Positions 17,971 to 26,381 of a DNA stretch of 64,000 bases are shown one piece after another. The stretch is from the NCBI GenBank assembly GCA_045430345.1, contig JAILXT010000005.1, positions 310,001 to 374,000 on the forward strand, written 5' to 3'. How positions within the stretch are numbered: position 1 is the first letter of the stretch; each line of letters starts with the position of its first letter. The stretch is from Agarilytica sp045430345. GTDB lineage: Bacteria > Pseudomonadota > Gammaproteobacteria > Pseudomonadales > Cellvibrionaceae. The notes below the pieces were generated by a model. That model saw only the letters and a program-made list of their open reading frames with translations, ran no database searches and was not told the origin of the DNA. A program made the translations under genes and the position numbers.

Positions 17971-19062
17971 ATGAGCACGACAACGATGCCGATCTACGCG
18001 GACGCACAATATAAAGAATATATTGCGAATATTGAATCGCTTAAAACCGCCAGTATTGGGAAAGCCATTCCGAAAGCACTGTTCAAAAAAAATGTATTTC
18101 GATCACTGCTTGGGTTCATCGCCAGCTATACGCTATACCTCGGCAGTATCTTTACGATAACGCTTGCACCACATTGGAGTGTCGTTATCCTGCTACTACT
18201 CACTGCTGGGCTTGGTGGCTGGGGCTTACACTGTATCGCTCACGATTGCGGACACAATTCTTTCTCAGATTCAAAGTTACTCAACAGTATCGTTGGGCAC
18301 TTATCGCTCATACCCCTTCTATATCCATTTCATTCTTGGCGCCATGTTCACAACATGCATCATGGCAGCACTAACCATTTGGAAATGGACACAGATTGGC
18401 GACCCGTATCCCGAGATATATACGACCGCATGCCGTTCAAAGATCGTATGGTCTATATCTTCACCCGTTCTGTAGGATTTTGGGCCGGGACAATTCATTA
18501 CTGGTGGGTATCGGCTTTTCGCCCGAATTTTTATCCACAAAAACGCGCACGTATGGAAGTACGACGCTCCATTGCATTTATTCTTATCGTGTCAGCGCTT
18601 TTATTTACGAGCTTATGGTATTTCGTTGGGATTGAAGGTTTGGTGTTATATTTTATTTTACCTCTTGTCGCCACACATGCCTGGTTTAGCCTCACCACAA
18701 TGATGCACCACACCGCTGTGGATGTGCCTTTTTTAGAGGGTGAAAACTGGTCACTCAATGGTAGCCGTATTTTATTAACCACTGATTATACTTATCCCAA
18801 GTGGTTTTTATGGATTACGCATAACATCTCGATACACGCAGCGCATCACGCCGCGCCCACGGTGCCTTTTTTCAACCTGCCAAAAGCGCAAACCGCACTC
18901 AAGGAAGCCTTCCCCGGCATGATTCGGGAAAAGCCATTTTCCTTAAAAACACTCTGGAAAATTGTTACGCAATGTCACTTTTACAACCCCAACACTGGCT
19001 ACTATATCAGCGCAAAAGACAGTGATCATACACTTAAAAAATCCAATATAAGTCAAGCGTAG
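17971..19062 (+). CDS. Fatty acid desaturase/acetylenase 3 (FAD2-like)
   Basis: A 363-residue membrane desaturase of a different subfamily from the first two. Boxes are HDCGH (91-95), HNMHH (127-131) and HAAHH (289-293), as in delta-12/FAD2-type desaturases and acetylenases. In polyyne operons this third enzyme follows the ACP gene, as it does here. It is expected to convert existing double bonds to triple bonds or to extend the conjugation. AAGGGGC precedes the ATG. Gaps to neighbours are 24 and 10 bases, in keeping with one operon. Which enzyme makes which bond cannot be read from sequence. Confidence 0.88.
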   Translation: MSTTTMPIYADAQYKEYIANIESLKTASIGKAIPKALFKKNVFRSLLGFIASYTLYLGSIFTITLAPHWSVVILLLLTAGLGGWGLHCIAHDCGHNSFSDSKLLNSIVGHLSLIPLLYPFHSWRHVHNMHHGSTNHLEMDTDWRPVSRDIYDRMPFKDRMVYIFTRSVGFWAGTIHYWWVSAFRPNFYPQKRARMEVRRSIAFILIVSALLFTSLWYFVGIEGLVLYFILPLVATHAWFSLTTMMHHTAVDVPFLEGENWSLNGSRILLTTDYTYPKWFLWITHNISIHAAHHAAPTVPFFNLPKAQTALKEAFPGMIREKPFSLKTLWKIVTQCHFYNPNTGYYISAKDSDHTLKKSNISQA

Positions 19063-19072
19063 GGGTAATCCC

Positions 19073-19954
19073 ATGGGTAAATTTAACACGATTCTAACGA
19101 AGGCAAAGCTGAAAACGTTAACGCTCATTGCGCCGACATCAGCAGGGAAACTCGCGACCAGCTTGTTTATTGAATCTCGCAACGCGGCTAACCCGTATCG
19201 TAAATCGTTTGTTCCCATGGGCGCGCGCGCACTATCGGTCAATACCGGCTGCGGTAAAGTGAAACAAGTGTATATATGGGGGGATAAAGGCGATGTCGTC
19301 CTACTGTTACACGGCTGGGGCGCAAATTGCGCGAGTATGTTCGGCTTTGTTCCTAGCCTGCAAAAATCTGGCTTTAGGGTGGCGACGTTTGATGCGCCTG
19401 CGCACGGCTCTTCCGAAGGTGAGTTCGCCAGTATGATGGAGTATATGCAAACCACGCGCGAAGTAATTGATCAAATCAATACCGACGTCGGCCCCGTTAC
19501 TAAAATTATTGCGCACTCCCTCGGTGGCATTATCGCAACAGCGGTATCTGCACGCATGAGTAAAATTGAGCAGATGGTACTGATCTCTGCGCCTTACTCA
19601 CTCGTGGACGTACTCAATATTTGGGCGAGTGGATTTATGAAACTCAGCCAGACGATTGAGAATCGTATTTTTTCAGAATTACTCAAAATGAATGGTGTTC
19701 CGGTACAACACTGGACGATTGGCTTGCATAGTAAACATGTCAAAATTCCCGTTATGGTAATACATGACGACAAGGACCGCATCGTGAACCTAACCCACTT
19801 ATCGCGGATTGCGTCGGCATTTAAATTCGGCTCCACCAAGGTCACCCATGGCTTTGGACATTTTAAAATACTTTCCAATCGAGAGGTCCACCAGTCCTCT
19901 GTGGATTTTTTTAACCGTCATCAAACAGAACTTTTAGGAGAAGCAATAGCGTGA
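19073..19954 (+). CDS. Alpha/beta hydrolase, probable acyl-ACP thioesterase of the polyyne operon
   Basis: A 293-residue alpha/beta hydrolase. The oxyanion segment LHGWGAN lies at 79-85, the nucleophile elbow AHSLGG at 147-152 (Ser149), an acid in VIHDDKD and a histidine in GFGHF. Homologous position and fold in caryoynencin-type clusters serve to release the polyyne acid from the ACP. If the chain is instead passed to the nearby PKS, this enzyme could act as an editing or side-release activity. The stop overlaps the GTG start of the rubredoxin (GTGA at 19951-19954). Confidence 0.85.
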   Translation: MGKFNTILTKAKLKTLTLIAPTSAGKLATSLFIESRNAANPYRKSFVPMGARALSVNTGCGKVKQVYIWGDKGDVVLLLHGWGANCASMFGFVPSLQKSGFRVATFDAPAHGSSEGEFASMMEYMQTTREVIDQINTDVGPVTKIIAHSLGGIIATAVSARMSKIEQMVLISAPYSLVDVLNIWASGFMKLSQTIENRIFSELLKMNGVPVQHWTIGLHSKHVKIPVMVIHDDKDRIVNLTHLSRIASAFKFGSTKVTHGFGHFKILSNREVHQSSVDFFNRHQTELLGEAIA

Positions 19955-20112
19955 AGAAGTACATTTGTGAAGTGTGTGGTTGGATCTATGACGAAGCACT
20001 CGGTCTCGCGGAAGAAAACTGGCCACCCGGAACAAAATTTGAAGATATTCCCGACGATTGGCATTGCCCTGAATGTGGCGTATCGAAACTCGACTTTGTA
20101 TTACTCGATTAA
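19951..20112 (+). CDS. Rubredoxin (53 aa)
   Basis: A short gene, easily missed because of its size and GTG start. Translation gives two iron-binding motifs, CEVCGW near residues 6-11 and CPECGV at 39-44, with the conserved aromatic and DDW residues between. It starts at GTG 19951 with TTAGGAG 10-17 bases upstream, overlapping the hydrolase stop. Rubredoxins pass single electrons to membrane di-iron desaturases and hydroxylases. One is a fixed member of polyyne operons, and here its reductase is two genes downstream. Confidence 0.93.
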   Translation: MKKYICEVCGWIYDEALGLAEENWPPGTKFEDIPDDWHCPECGVSKLDFVLLD

Positions 20113-20294
20113 ACTCACCTCGCCACTATGGGATATTGACACAGCGCTACGCGGCAACGATTCCTCAATGTGTATAGTAGAGCCAACAATACCATCCTTT
20201 TGCGCGTTTTATTGTATAGCCCGCTATTAGCGAGCTTAAAACGACATACAGGATAATAGGAATCCGGGGCACAAATCATAAACAGGGGCTTGCT

Positions 20295-20957
20295 ATGAAT
20301 ATGCTAGAACAATTAAAAGAGAAAGGCCAAGCTGCCGCAAAAAATCCATCCGACTTTACCGATATGTTATTGGGGCGGCTAAAAGATTATATGGAGGATA
20401 TGCGAAAAAGTGTCTTTCTTAATCAAAGCATCATTCTGTTTGAAAACTTCAGGCATGAACAACCCGTAAATAAGACGGGGAAGCCGCCCAGCCCTGCAGC
20501 ATTAAAGGCCTACGAACAATTGATATCAAAAAAAGGCAATACCTATTTTATTGGGGATTGGCTCACCGTAGATCAGCATCTCATTAATCAATTCTCTCAA
20601 GTTACGGAAGATAACCAGTGGATACATACCGATGTTCAACGTGCGTCTAAATCCCCTTTTCGTTCTACGATCGCTCAGGGATTTTTAACCCTATCCATGA
20701 TCCCGCGTCTTACAAATGATATCGAAATTCATTACGAAGAGTACGCAAATGCAAAATTCGTGGTTAATGTCGGGCTTAACAGCGTCCGCTTTCCTACACC
20801 AGTAAAGTCAGGAAGCCGCGTACGTGCGACCAAAAAGATCGTTAACGTCGATTTAATGAAACGCGGTGTACAAATCACGGAAGAAGTCATCGTTGAGGTA
20901 GAAAACCTAAGTCGCCCTGCATGTATCGCCGAAACGATCGTTCTTCTTATGCTCTAA
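20295..20957 (+). CDS. MaoC-like (R)-specific enoyl hydratase/dehydratase
   Basis: A 220-residue protein; ATG at 20295 has AGGGG 8-12 bases upstream. After a helical N-terminal extension (about 80 residues), the hot-dog domain contains the MaoC catalytic signature DNQWIHTD followed by SPFRSTIAQGFLTLS, with the Asp and His of the active site present. Such enzymes hydrate or dehydrate 2-enoyl/3-hydroxyacyl thioesters. In this context it could remove water from a hydroxylated acyl-ACP intermediate or act on the polyketide; this is inference. The 182-base gap to rubredoxin holds no clear terminator, so it probably belongs to the same unit. Confidence 0.82.
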   Translation: MNMLEQLKEKGQAAAKNPSDFTDMLLGRLKDYMEDMRKSVFLNQSIILFENFRHEQPVNKTGKPPSPAALKAYEQLISKKGNTYFIGDWLTVDQHLINQFSQVTEDNQWIHTDVQRASKSPFRSTIAQGFLTLSMIPRLTNDIEIHYEEYANAKFVVNVGLNSVRFPTPVKSGSRVRATKKIVNVDLMKRGVQITEEVIVEVENLSRPACIAETIVLLML

Positions 20958-21013
20958 CACCCAACCTAAATACCCAAACCAAGACGCCTAACAATTTGAA
21001 TACGAGTAGATAC

Positions 21014-22171
21014 ATGACAGGTTCACCCTCCACCATTATTATCGGCACCGGATTAGCCGGCTATACCTTGGGCCGAGAAATACGAAAAATTGATCCACAA
21101 TGCCGCTTGACCTTTATCACGGCAGACGATGGCCTTAGCTATTCTAAACCCATGCTATCCACCGGGTTCAGTAAAAATAAAACCGCTGATGATTTGGTTA
21201 TGCAGGATATTCACACGCTGCAAACATCGCTCAACGCCGAAATCATCACCCATACCCAGGTCACAAAACTGTCGCCCGAAACCAACACGATTACATTCCT
21301 CAATGAGGTCCGTACTTACGACAAGTTAGTCCTCGCTCTGGGATCTCGTTGCATAGACATGCGCTTCCCTGGTGATGCACAAGATGATGTTGTCAGCGTG
21401 AACAGCTTGGCAGATTATCGAATATTCCGACAACGCCTTGAAGGGAAAAAACATGTATTCGTGATCGGCGCGGGACTCATTGGTTGTGAGTATGCAAACG
21501 ACCTCAGTAGTGGTGGCTTCACTGTTGAGTGTGTCGATACACAAGCCGGTGCACTTTCCGGCCTATTACCTAGCGAAGCTGCTTCGGCCGTGACCGATGC
21601 ATTGGAAAGTAACTGCGGCGTCTCATTTCACTTCAACACCTCGGTTGAACGTATAGATAAGCTAGGCGATCAATTCAACATAATGCTCAGCAACGGCACC
21701 CAGGTCGTCACTGATATCGTGCTTTCTGCCGTGGGCGTAAAAGCAAATACCTCATTAGCACAACACAGCGGGCTTTCGATCAATAAAGGGATCACCGTCA
21801 ATCGCTTGCTTCAAACATCTCACCCAAGTATTTACGCGTTAGGCGACTGTGCCGAAGTAGAGGGCCACTTGCTTTACTACGTTATGCCACTGATGACCTG
21901 TGCGCGTGCATTGGCCAAAACGATCACCGGCACACCGACTGATGTAGTGTACGGACCAATGGCTGTAGGCATAAAAACACCAGTCTGCCCGGTGCAAACT
22001 GTCCCTGTGCCGCACAACGAAAAGGGCACATGGTCAATATCCGGTGACGCGCGGAATGTAAAAGCACTTTTTAAAAATGATGCGGATGAACTCCTGGGTT
22101 TCGCACTCACTGGCAATCAAGTAAGCGAAAAATCAGCCTTACTCAAATCCCTCCCCCCTGTTTTGGCATAA
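21014..22171 (+). CDS. NAD(P)H-dependent rubredoxin reductase
   Basis: A 385-residue flavoprotein starting at the ATG at 21014; an upstream in-frame ATG at 20921 would overlap the preceding gene by 37 bases and adds no conserved sequence. FAD-binding GTGLAG is near the N-terminus and GAGLIGCE marks the NAD(P)H domain, followed by the YALGDCAEVEG FAD motif. The overall layout matches rubredoxin/ferredoxin reductases of the AlkT type. It would move electrons from NAD(P)H to the rubredoxin encoded just upstream and so drive the three desaturases. Confidence 0.87.
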   Translation: MTGSPSTIIIGTGLAGYTLGREIRKIDPQCRLTFITADDGLSYSKPMLSTGFSKNKTADDLVMQDIHTLQTSLNAEIITHTQVTKLSPETNTITFLNEVRTYDKLVLALGSRCIDMRFPGDAQDDVVSVNSLADYRIFRQRLEGKKHVFVIGAGLIGCEYANDLSSGGFTVECVDTQAGALSGLLPSEAASAVTDALESNCGVSFHFNTSVERIDKLGDQFNIMLSNGTQVVTDIVLSAVGVKANTSLAQHSGLSINKGITVNRLLQTSHPSIYALGDCAEVEGHLLYYVMPLMTCARALAKTITGTPTDVVYGPMAVGIKTPVCPVQTVPVPHNEKGTWSISGDARNVKALFKNDADELLGFALTGNQVSEKSALLKSLPPVLA

Positions 22172-22201
22172 TACCACCACACACTGGCGTGGTTACCCAC
22201 T

Positions 22202-22227
22202 TGAATACATGCATATGCATATATAAG
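22202..22227. promoter_or_regulatory. Possible MarR operator (site C) upstream of isomerase/RND genes
   Basis: ATACATG (22205-22211), 6-base spacer, CATATAT (22218-22224): the same half-site and spacing as site A (ATACATG-N6-CATGTAT) with one mismatch in these core 14 bases. Extended halves match 8 of 10 and 7 of 10. It lies about 110-130 bases before the ATG at 22334, in a 162-base gap suited to an internal promoter. Confidence 0.45.
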
Positions 22228-22333
22228 ATATACACCCTTCACGTATCTCTTTAGTCGACCACACAACCAAGTGTACAAGTATTTATATGTGCCTAGGTTG
22301 AATACCGATAACTGACTCAAAAGGTAATTTCCT

Positions 22334-22963
22334 ATGATGAGTAAGATGAACAATACAATCGATTTCTATTACAGCTTCGTCAGTCCTTATAGCTACCTTG
22401 CGTTTACCCAGATACATAAATTGGCCGAAAAATACCAGGCAACAGTGTGCTCTCATCCCCTTCCCGTTTCAGAGCTGATGGAAATTGTTGGCAACGTGCC
22501 AACAACACTGCGTTGTAAAAACAAATTTCACTACACGCTAAACGATTTAAACCGATGGTCCGATCAATATGGCGTGGAACTCAAACTGACACCCCATCTC
22601 GGAAAGGTTGACGATGCGCGGCTTCTAAGAGGCGCACAAGCAGCAATAGAACAGGGGCAGATTGAACGCTATAACAGCGCCATATATAAAGCGATTTGGG
22701 TAGACAGAAAAGATGTCGCGGAGAAAAAAACATTAGGAAATGCCCTACGGCAAGAAGGCCTCAATATGGACACCCTATTTGAATATGCTGATTCAATAAT
22801 CGCGCATGAATATCAACAAAGTAGCCTAGCAAGTGCCGCAGAAAAAGGGATATTTGGCACGCCGGCAATATTCTATAAAGATGTGCAGTATTTTGGGAAT
22901 GATCGATTGGGATTTCTCGAGAAAGAATTATTCGAACATTTATACCCAACAGTCGAAGCTTAA
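22334..22963 (+). CDS. HCCA isomerase / GST-kappa-like DsbA-fold protein
   Basis: A 209-residue protein of the 2-hydroxychromene-2-carboxylate isomerase family. The N-terminal SFVSPYSYLA carries the family's active-site Ser (residue 17). The C-terminal IFGTPAIFYKDVQYFGNDRLGFLE matches the cis-Pro and GNDR signature of NahD-like enzymes. These use glutathione for cis-trans isomerisation or conjugation. Next to a polyyne pathway two roles are plausible: isomerising a double bond of the product, or quenching the electrophilic polyyne for self-protection. A possible MarR operator precedes it, and the RND exporter follows 30 bases later. Confidence 0.82.
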   Translation: MMSKMNNTIDFYYSFVSPYSYLAFTQIHKLAEKYQATVCSHPLPVSELMEIVGNVPTTLRCKNKFHYTLNDLNRWSDQYGVELKLTPHLGKVDDARLLRGAQAAIEQGQIERYNSAIYKAIWVDRKDVAEKKTLGNALRQEGLNMDTLFEYADSIIAHEYQQSSLASAAEKGIFGTPAIFYKDVQYFGNDRLGFLEKELFEHLYPTVEA

Positions 22964-22993
22964 CCACCACCTACTCACTGAGAATTCAAGATT

Positions 22994-25360
22994 GTGAAAC
23001 AGTCATTCATTTTTATTGGCGCACGCTCGCCATTCTTAGCGATCTTAATTGGGTTTGCTACCGTAATCGCGTTGGCCACAGGGTTGGGAAAGCTATATAA
23101 AGACACGCGCTCTGATGCATTCCTGTCTCCTGACAACCCTGCACTGGTGTATAAAGAAAAGGTTAAAGAAGTCTTTGGCCTAAGCGATCCCATGGTTGTC
23201 GCAATCTCACGAAATGGGGAAGATGGCATCTACCATCACGAAACGCTCACATTAGTGACGCATCTCACCGAGGAAATCAACGCGCTAGAAAATATTAACG
23301 CGGATAGAACCATTAGCCTTGCAACGGAAAACAATATTACCGGCAATGCTGCTGGCATGGATATTACGGCTTTTTCAGAACTGTATGTGGAAGAAGGCTT
23401 ACCGGCACTGCGTAAAGCCCTAAAAAAATTCCCGCTGTATGAAGGTTTATTGGTATCGAAGGACGGCAACATGACACTGATCGTTGCAGAACTTCACAAC
23501 GAAAACCTCGCTGGCGTTACTTATCAAGCAATACTCGCCATCATTGCTGAATCGTCACAGCCTGTCGGCGTCGATATTCATGTTGCCGGCGAAGGTGCTG
23601 TAGCCGGGTATTTGGGGCAATATATCGATGCTGATGCCAGTCGATTAAACCCGCTTGCTGCATTAATCATCACCATTATGATTATCATCGCGTTCAGAAG
23701 AATTGTGCCCGGAATACTCGCCAATATCGTCATTGCCGGCACCGTGCTTGCTACCCTTGGTTTAATGGCGCACGCCGGCGTGGCATTTTTTGTCATCACA
23801 AACTCAATGCCCATCATTCTTATCGGTATTGCTGTCGCGGATTCGATCCATATATTCAGTCATTACTTTGAAACCCGGTCAAAAAATCCGTCAATGACAG
23901 CACGAGAAGCTGTGGAAATTTCAGTCCAAGAAATGTTTCGCCCCGTAACCCTGACCACCCTTACCACAATGGCGGGATTTATTGGCTTAGCCCTCGCGGC
24001 GGAAATGCCACCATTTCGTTATTTTGGCATATTCACCGCGTTTGGCGTCGCGGTCGCGTGGTTATTTTCCTTATTTATCCTCCCTGCACTAATGGTATTA
24101 CTTAAACCCAAACCCACGAAGGGTTGGATTCGGCTCGCGTCAGAAAATAAAGGCGATGTCCTGTCGCGCATGATGACCACACTCGGCCAGATATCGACGG
24201 CTAAGCCCATGATCACCATTGCACTGTTCATGATCGTTGGCGGCGCGAGTGTCTTTCTGGCAAATCAACTGCGTGTTAACTACAACCGCATTGATACATT
24301 CCACCAAGACCAACCTATTTACTTAGCGGACAAAGCCATGAATAGACATATGGATGGCACCAACACCATTGACATCGTCATTCAAACATCCGAGAAAGAA
24401 GGCTTATTCAACCCCGACACACTCAAAAAGATAGAGGCCTTACAACATTTTGCGGAGACTCTTCCCTCGGTTAACGGCTCTACATCCATCGTTGACTACC
24501 TAAAGCAAATGCATAAGTCATTAAATGAAGGGAAAAACACTTATTATGCTTTACCGAATGATAAAGCACTGATCGCACAATATTTTTTGCTCTATTCAGC
24601 AAGTGGAGACCCAACGGACTTTGAAGAAGAAGTGGATTACGATTACCAACTCGCGAATGTTCGCCTTAATCTAAATTCGAGCGAATACATTAGCTCAAAA
24701 ATTGTGGTTACCGAGCTGGAACACTACATAGCCAAGCACTTTAATACAGCCGATGGTGTTACAGCGAATATGAGCGGCCGCGTATACTTAAACTACCATT
24801 GGCTAAAAGACCTTAGCCGAAGTCATGTTATGAGCGTGAGCATTGCCCTCAGCCTTGTACTATTAGTATCGGCTCTACTATTTAAATCCATAATCGCGGG
24901 TATATTCGCGGCACTGCCTATCGTATTCTCTACTCTATTTGTTTATGCCGCGATGGTGATATTGAAAATTGATTTAGGCATCGGCACTTCGATGTTCGCA
25001 TCTGTCGCAATCGGTTTAGGGATCGATTTTTCCATTCACACTATTGACCGTATAAAAACGTTGGTCGCTTCTGGGCACACACACATATCCGACATCCTTC
25101 ATCAGCTCTATAGCTCCACAGGCCGAGCGCTGTTTATTAACTATCTCGCTATCGCTTGTGGGTTCGGGGTACTGACACTTAGCCAAGTGGTGCCACTGAA
25201 TGAGTTTGGTGCAATTGTGGTGCTGGCCGTCACGATGAGCTTCTTAGCCTCGATGACCTTATTACCTGCCTTGATCGTTGCGACAAAACCAGGCTTTATA
25301 TTTATTAACAACAAAACCACGGACACACCTCCAAAATTGGCCACCAGCATAAGTACCTAA
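22994..25360 (+). CDS. MMPL/RND-family exporter
   Basis: A 788-residue transporter, GTG start at 22994. It has two homologous halves, each with a large extracytoplasmic loop followed by a cluster of membrane helices. The first half has an SSD/MMPL-type segment (GIAVADSIHIFSHYFETR), repeated in the second as ASVAIGLGIDFSIHTIDRI. MMPL pumps export lipids, hopanoids or hydrophobic natural products using the proton gradient. As last gene of the operon it probably exports the polyyne or hybrid product. Typical partners of such pumps, a LolA-like protein and a DUF1302-like barrel, lie at 7.5-9.6 kb. A strong terminator follows. Confidence 0.87.
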   Translation: MKQSFIFIGARSPFLAILIGFATVIALATGLGKLYKDTRSDAFLSPDNPALVYKEKVKEVFGLSDPMVVAISRNGEDGIYHHETLTLVTHLTEEINALENINADRTISLATENNITGNAAGMDITAFSELYVEEGLPALRKALKKFPLYEGLLVSKDGNMTLIVAELHNENLAGVTYQAILAIIAESSQPVGVDIHVAGEGAVAGYLGQYIDADASRLNPLAALIITIMIIIAFRRIVPGILANIVIAGTVLATLGLMAHAGVAFFVITNSMPIILIGIAVADSIHIFSHYFETRSKNPSMTAREAVEISVQEMFRPVTLTTLTTMAGFIGLALAAEMPPFRYFGIFTAFGVAVAWLFSLFILPALMVLLKPKPTKGWIRLASENKGDVLSRMMTTLGQISTAKPMITIALFMIVGGASVFLANQLRVNYNRIDTFHQDQPIYLADKAMNRHMDGTNTIDIVIQTSEKEGLFNPDTLKKIEALQHFAETLPSVNGSTSIVDYLKQMHKSLNEGKNTYYALPNDKALIAQYFLLYSASGDPTDFEEEVDYDYQLANVRLNLNSSEYISSKIVVTELEHYIAKHFNTADGVTANMSGRVYLNYHWLKDLSRSHVMSVSIALSLVLLVSALLFKSIIAGIFAALPIVFSTLFVYAAMVILKIDLGIGTSMFASVAIGLGIDFSIHTIDRIKTLVASGHTHISDILHQLYSSTGRALFINYLAIACGFGVLTLSQVVPLNEFGAIVVLAVTMSFLASMTLLPALIVATKPGFIFINNKTTDTPPKLATSIST

Positions 25361-25396
25361 CCCCTTTCCCCATTAGTTTTGACATCAAGTCAGCTT

Positions 25397-25430
25397 GGCA
25401 CATCGGCAGCAATGCCCATGTGCCTTTTTT
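25397..25430 (+). terminator. Rho-independent terminator of the polyyne/exporter operon
   Basis: Stem GGCACAT (25397-25403) / ATGTGCC (25418-25424), continued after a one-base bulge by GGCA/TGCC around a GCAA tetraloop, then six T (25425-25430). It starts 37 bases after the exporter stop. Confidence 0.85.
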
Positions 25431-25513
25431 ATAGTTACTTTTTAGCAGAAAAATGATGCCGAAAAAATCGGTATTAGACGTTATTACATATAAAGGATAT
25501 AGCGGGAGGGAGG

Positions 25514-25550
25514 ATATAAAGCCGCAGCGACAGCCGCTACGGCTTTATAT
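25514..25550. terminator. Hairpin between convergent operons, possible terminator for the PKS-side unit
   Basis: Perfect 11-bp arms ATATAAAGCCG (25514-25524) and CGGCTTTATAT (25540-25550), with a further AGCG/CGCT stem inside the loop. It lies 21 bases beyond the stop of the minus-strand SRPBCC gene. No clear T-run follows on the minus strand, so terminator function is less certain than for the hairpin at 25397. Confidence 0.5.
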
Positions 25551-25570
25551 AGGAACGAAGATCAATAAGG

Positions 25571-26125
25571 CTATTTAATTACACCACCACCGAACTCTTT
25601 GGCCAGGTTTTTAAGTGCCTTACCTAAAACAAAACGCATCATAAAGGGCATCATCTTCGCCTTCATCGACCAAGGCTTAGGGTTAAAGTATTGACGCCAA
25701 GAAACAACACTGCCACCTTTACCGTCAGCTTCAATGGTCACGACACCAAGATGATCTACCGCAGGGGAATTTTTATCCGGCTTAACGGAATAGGCGTAAC
25801 ACTTCCCTGCATCCCAGTGCTTAATGGTTTCCGTTAGTATATCGCCACCAAAATTACAAACGCGTACCGATCCCGCGTCGCAACGGTGTGGGGTTTTTGA
25901 TGCGGCATGGTCAACTCTCACACCATGCTTCACCATTGGCACCCATTGGCTCATGCCTTCATGATCTGCAAACCGTGCAAACACTCGATCAGGCGCCGCT
26001 TTAAAATGTGCTTTTGCAATTGCGCGTAAAGGCGCCGTTGTGAAATCATCAACATTCAAACCATCAAATCGTCGCTCTTCATACGAGTATGAAGAATCAA
26101 GTACCGCTTGAGAGGCATTTTGCAT
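25571..26125 (-). CDS. SRPBCC (START/Bet v1-like) family protein
   Basis: A 184-residue protein with a helix-grip fold pattern. The N-terminal beta segment runs into FKAAPDRVFARFADHEGMSQWVPMVK, typical of SRPBCC/polyketide-cyclase-like domains, then several strands, and a long amphipathic C-terminal helix. The family binds hydrophobic ligands and includes aromatases/cyclases and lipid carriers. ATG at 26125 is preceded by AGGAG. It lies downstream of the PKS-thioesterase genes on the same strand, so it may bind or cyclise the product, but a 256-base gap with its own AT-rich palindrome (26196-26209) suggests separate expression. Confidence 0.7.
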   Translation of the reverse strand: MQNASQAVLDSSYSYEERRFDGLNVDDFTTAPLRAIAKAHFKAAPDRVFARFADHEGMSQWVPMVKHGVRVDHAASKTPHRCDAGSVRVCNFGGDILTETIKHWDAGKCYAYSVKPDKNSPAVDHLGVVTIEADGKGGSVVSWRQYFNPKPWSMKAKMMPFMMRFVLGKALKNLAKEFGGGVIK

Positions 26126-26195
26126 GTTTATTTTCTCCTAAATAATTAACATGTGGATACACAGAACAACGAGACAACACGAGCGCCCCGGATAA

Positions 26196-26209
26196 AAATT
26201 AATTAATTT
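26196..26209. promoter_or_regulatory. AT-rich perfect palindrome upstream of SRPBCC gene
   Basis: AAATTAATTAATTT is a perfect 14-bp palindrome about 70 bases before the SRPBCC start codon. It could be an operator, but low-complexity AT palindromes arise easily by chance. Confidence 0.25.
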
Positions 26210-26246
26210 ATTGGCTATTCTTCTTTATCCATAATTATGGAATCCG

Positions 26247-26330
26247 TTGGGATGACTCAATGGCCCTTCAGCCAGGCGTCAGGATCAGTCTCTACGCATT
26301 GAGTGATTCCCAATTTAATCCCCCCCCCCC
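26247..26330. repeat. Long imperfect inverted repeat followed by an 11-base poly-C tract
   Basis: Arm 26247-26262 (TTGGGATGACTCAATG) pairs with 26297-26313 (CATTGAGTGATTCCCAA) with one extra base, enclosing 34 bases. Directly beyond the second arm, 26320-26330 is a run of 11 C (G on the minus strand). For minus-strand transcripts leaving the thioesterase gene, the G-run comes first, then the hairpin. It may be a 3'-end structure or terminator of the PKS unit. The homopolymer is a slippage-prone site. Confidence 0.5.
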
Positions 26331-26381
26331 AGACAAGTCAACGAAGGGACTACCTAGCATTTCGTATATGCAACACCCTGT

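Noticed and set aside
20921..21013. Longer N-terminus for the rubredoxin reductase
   Set aside because: It would overlap the MaoC gene and adds no conserved residues before the FAD motif; ATG at 21014 fits better.
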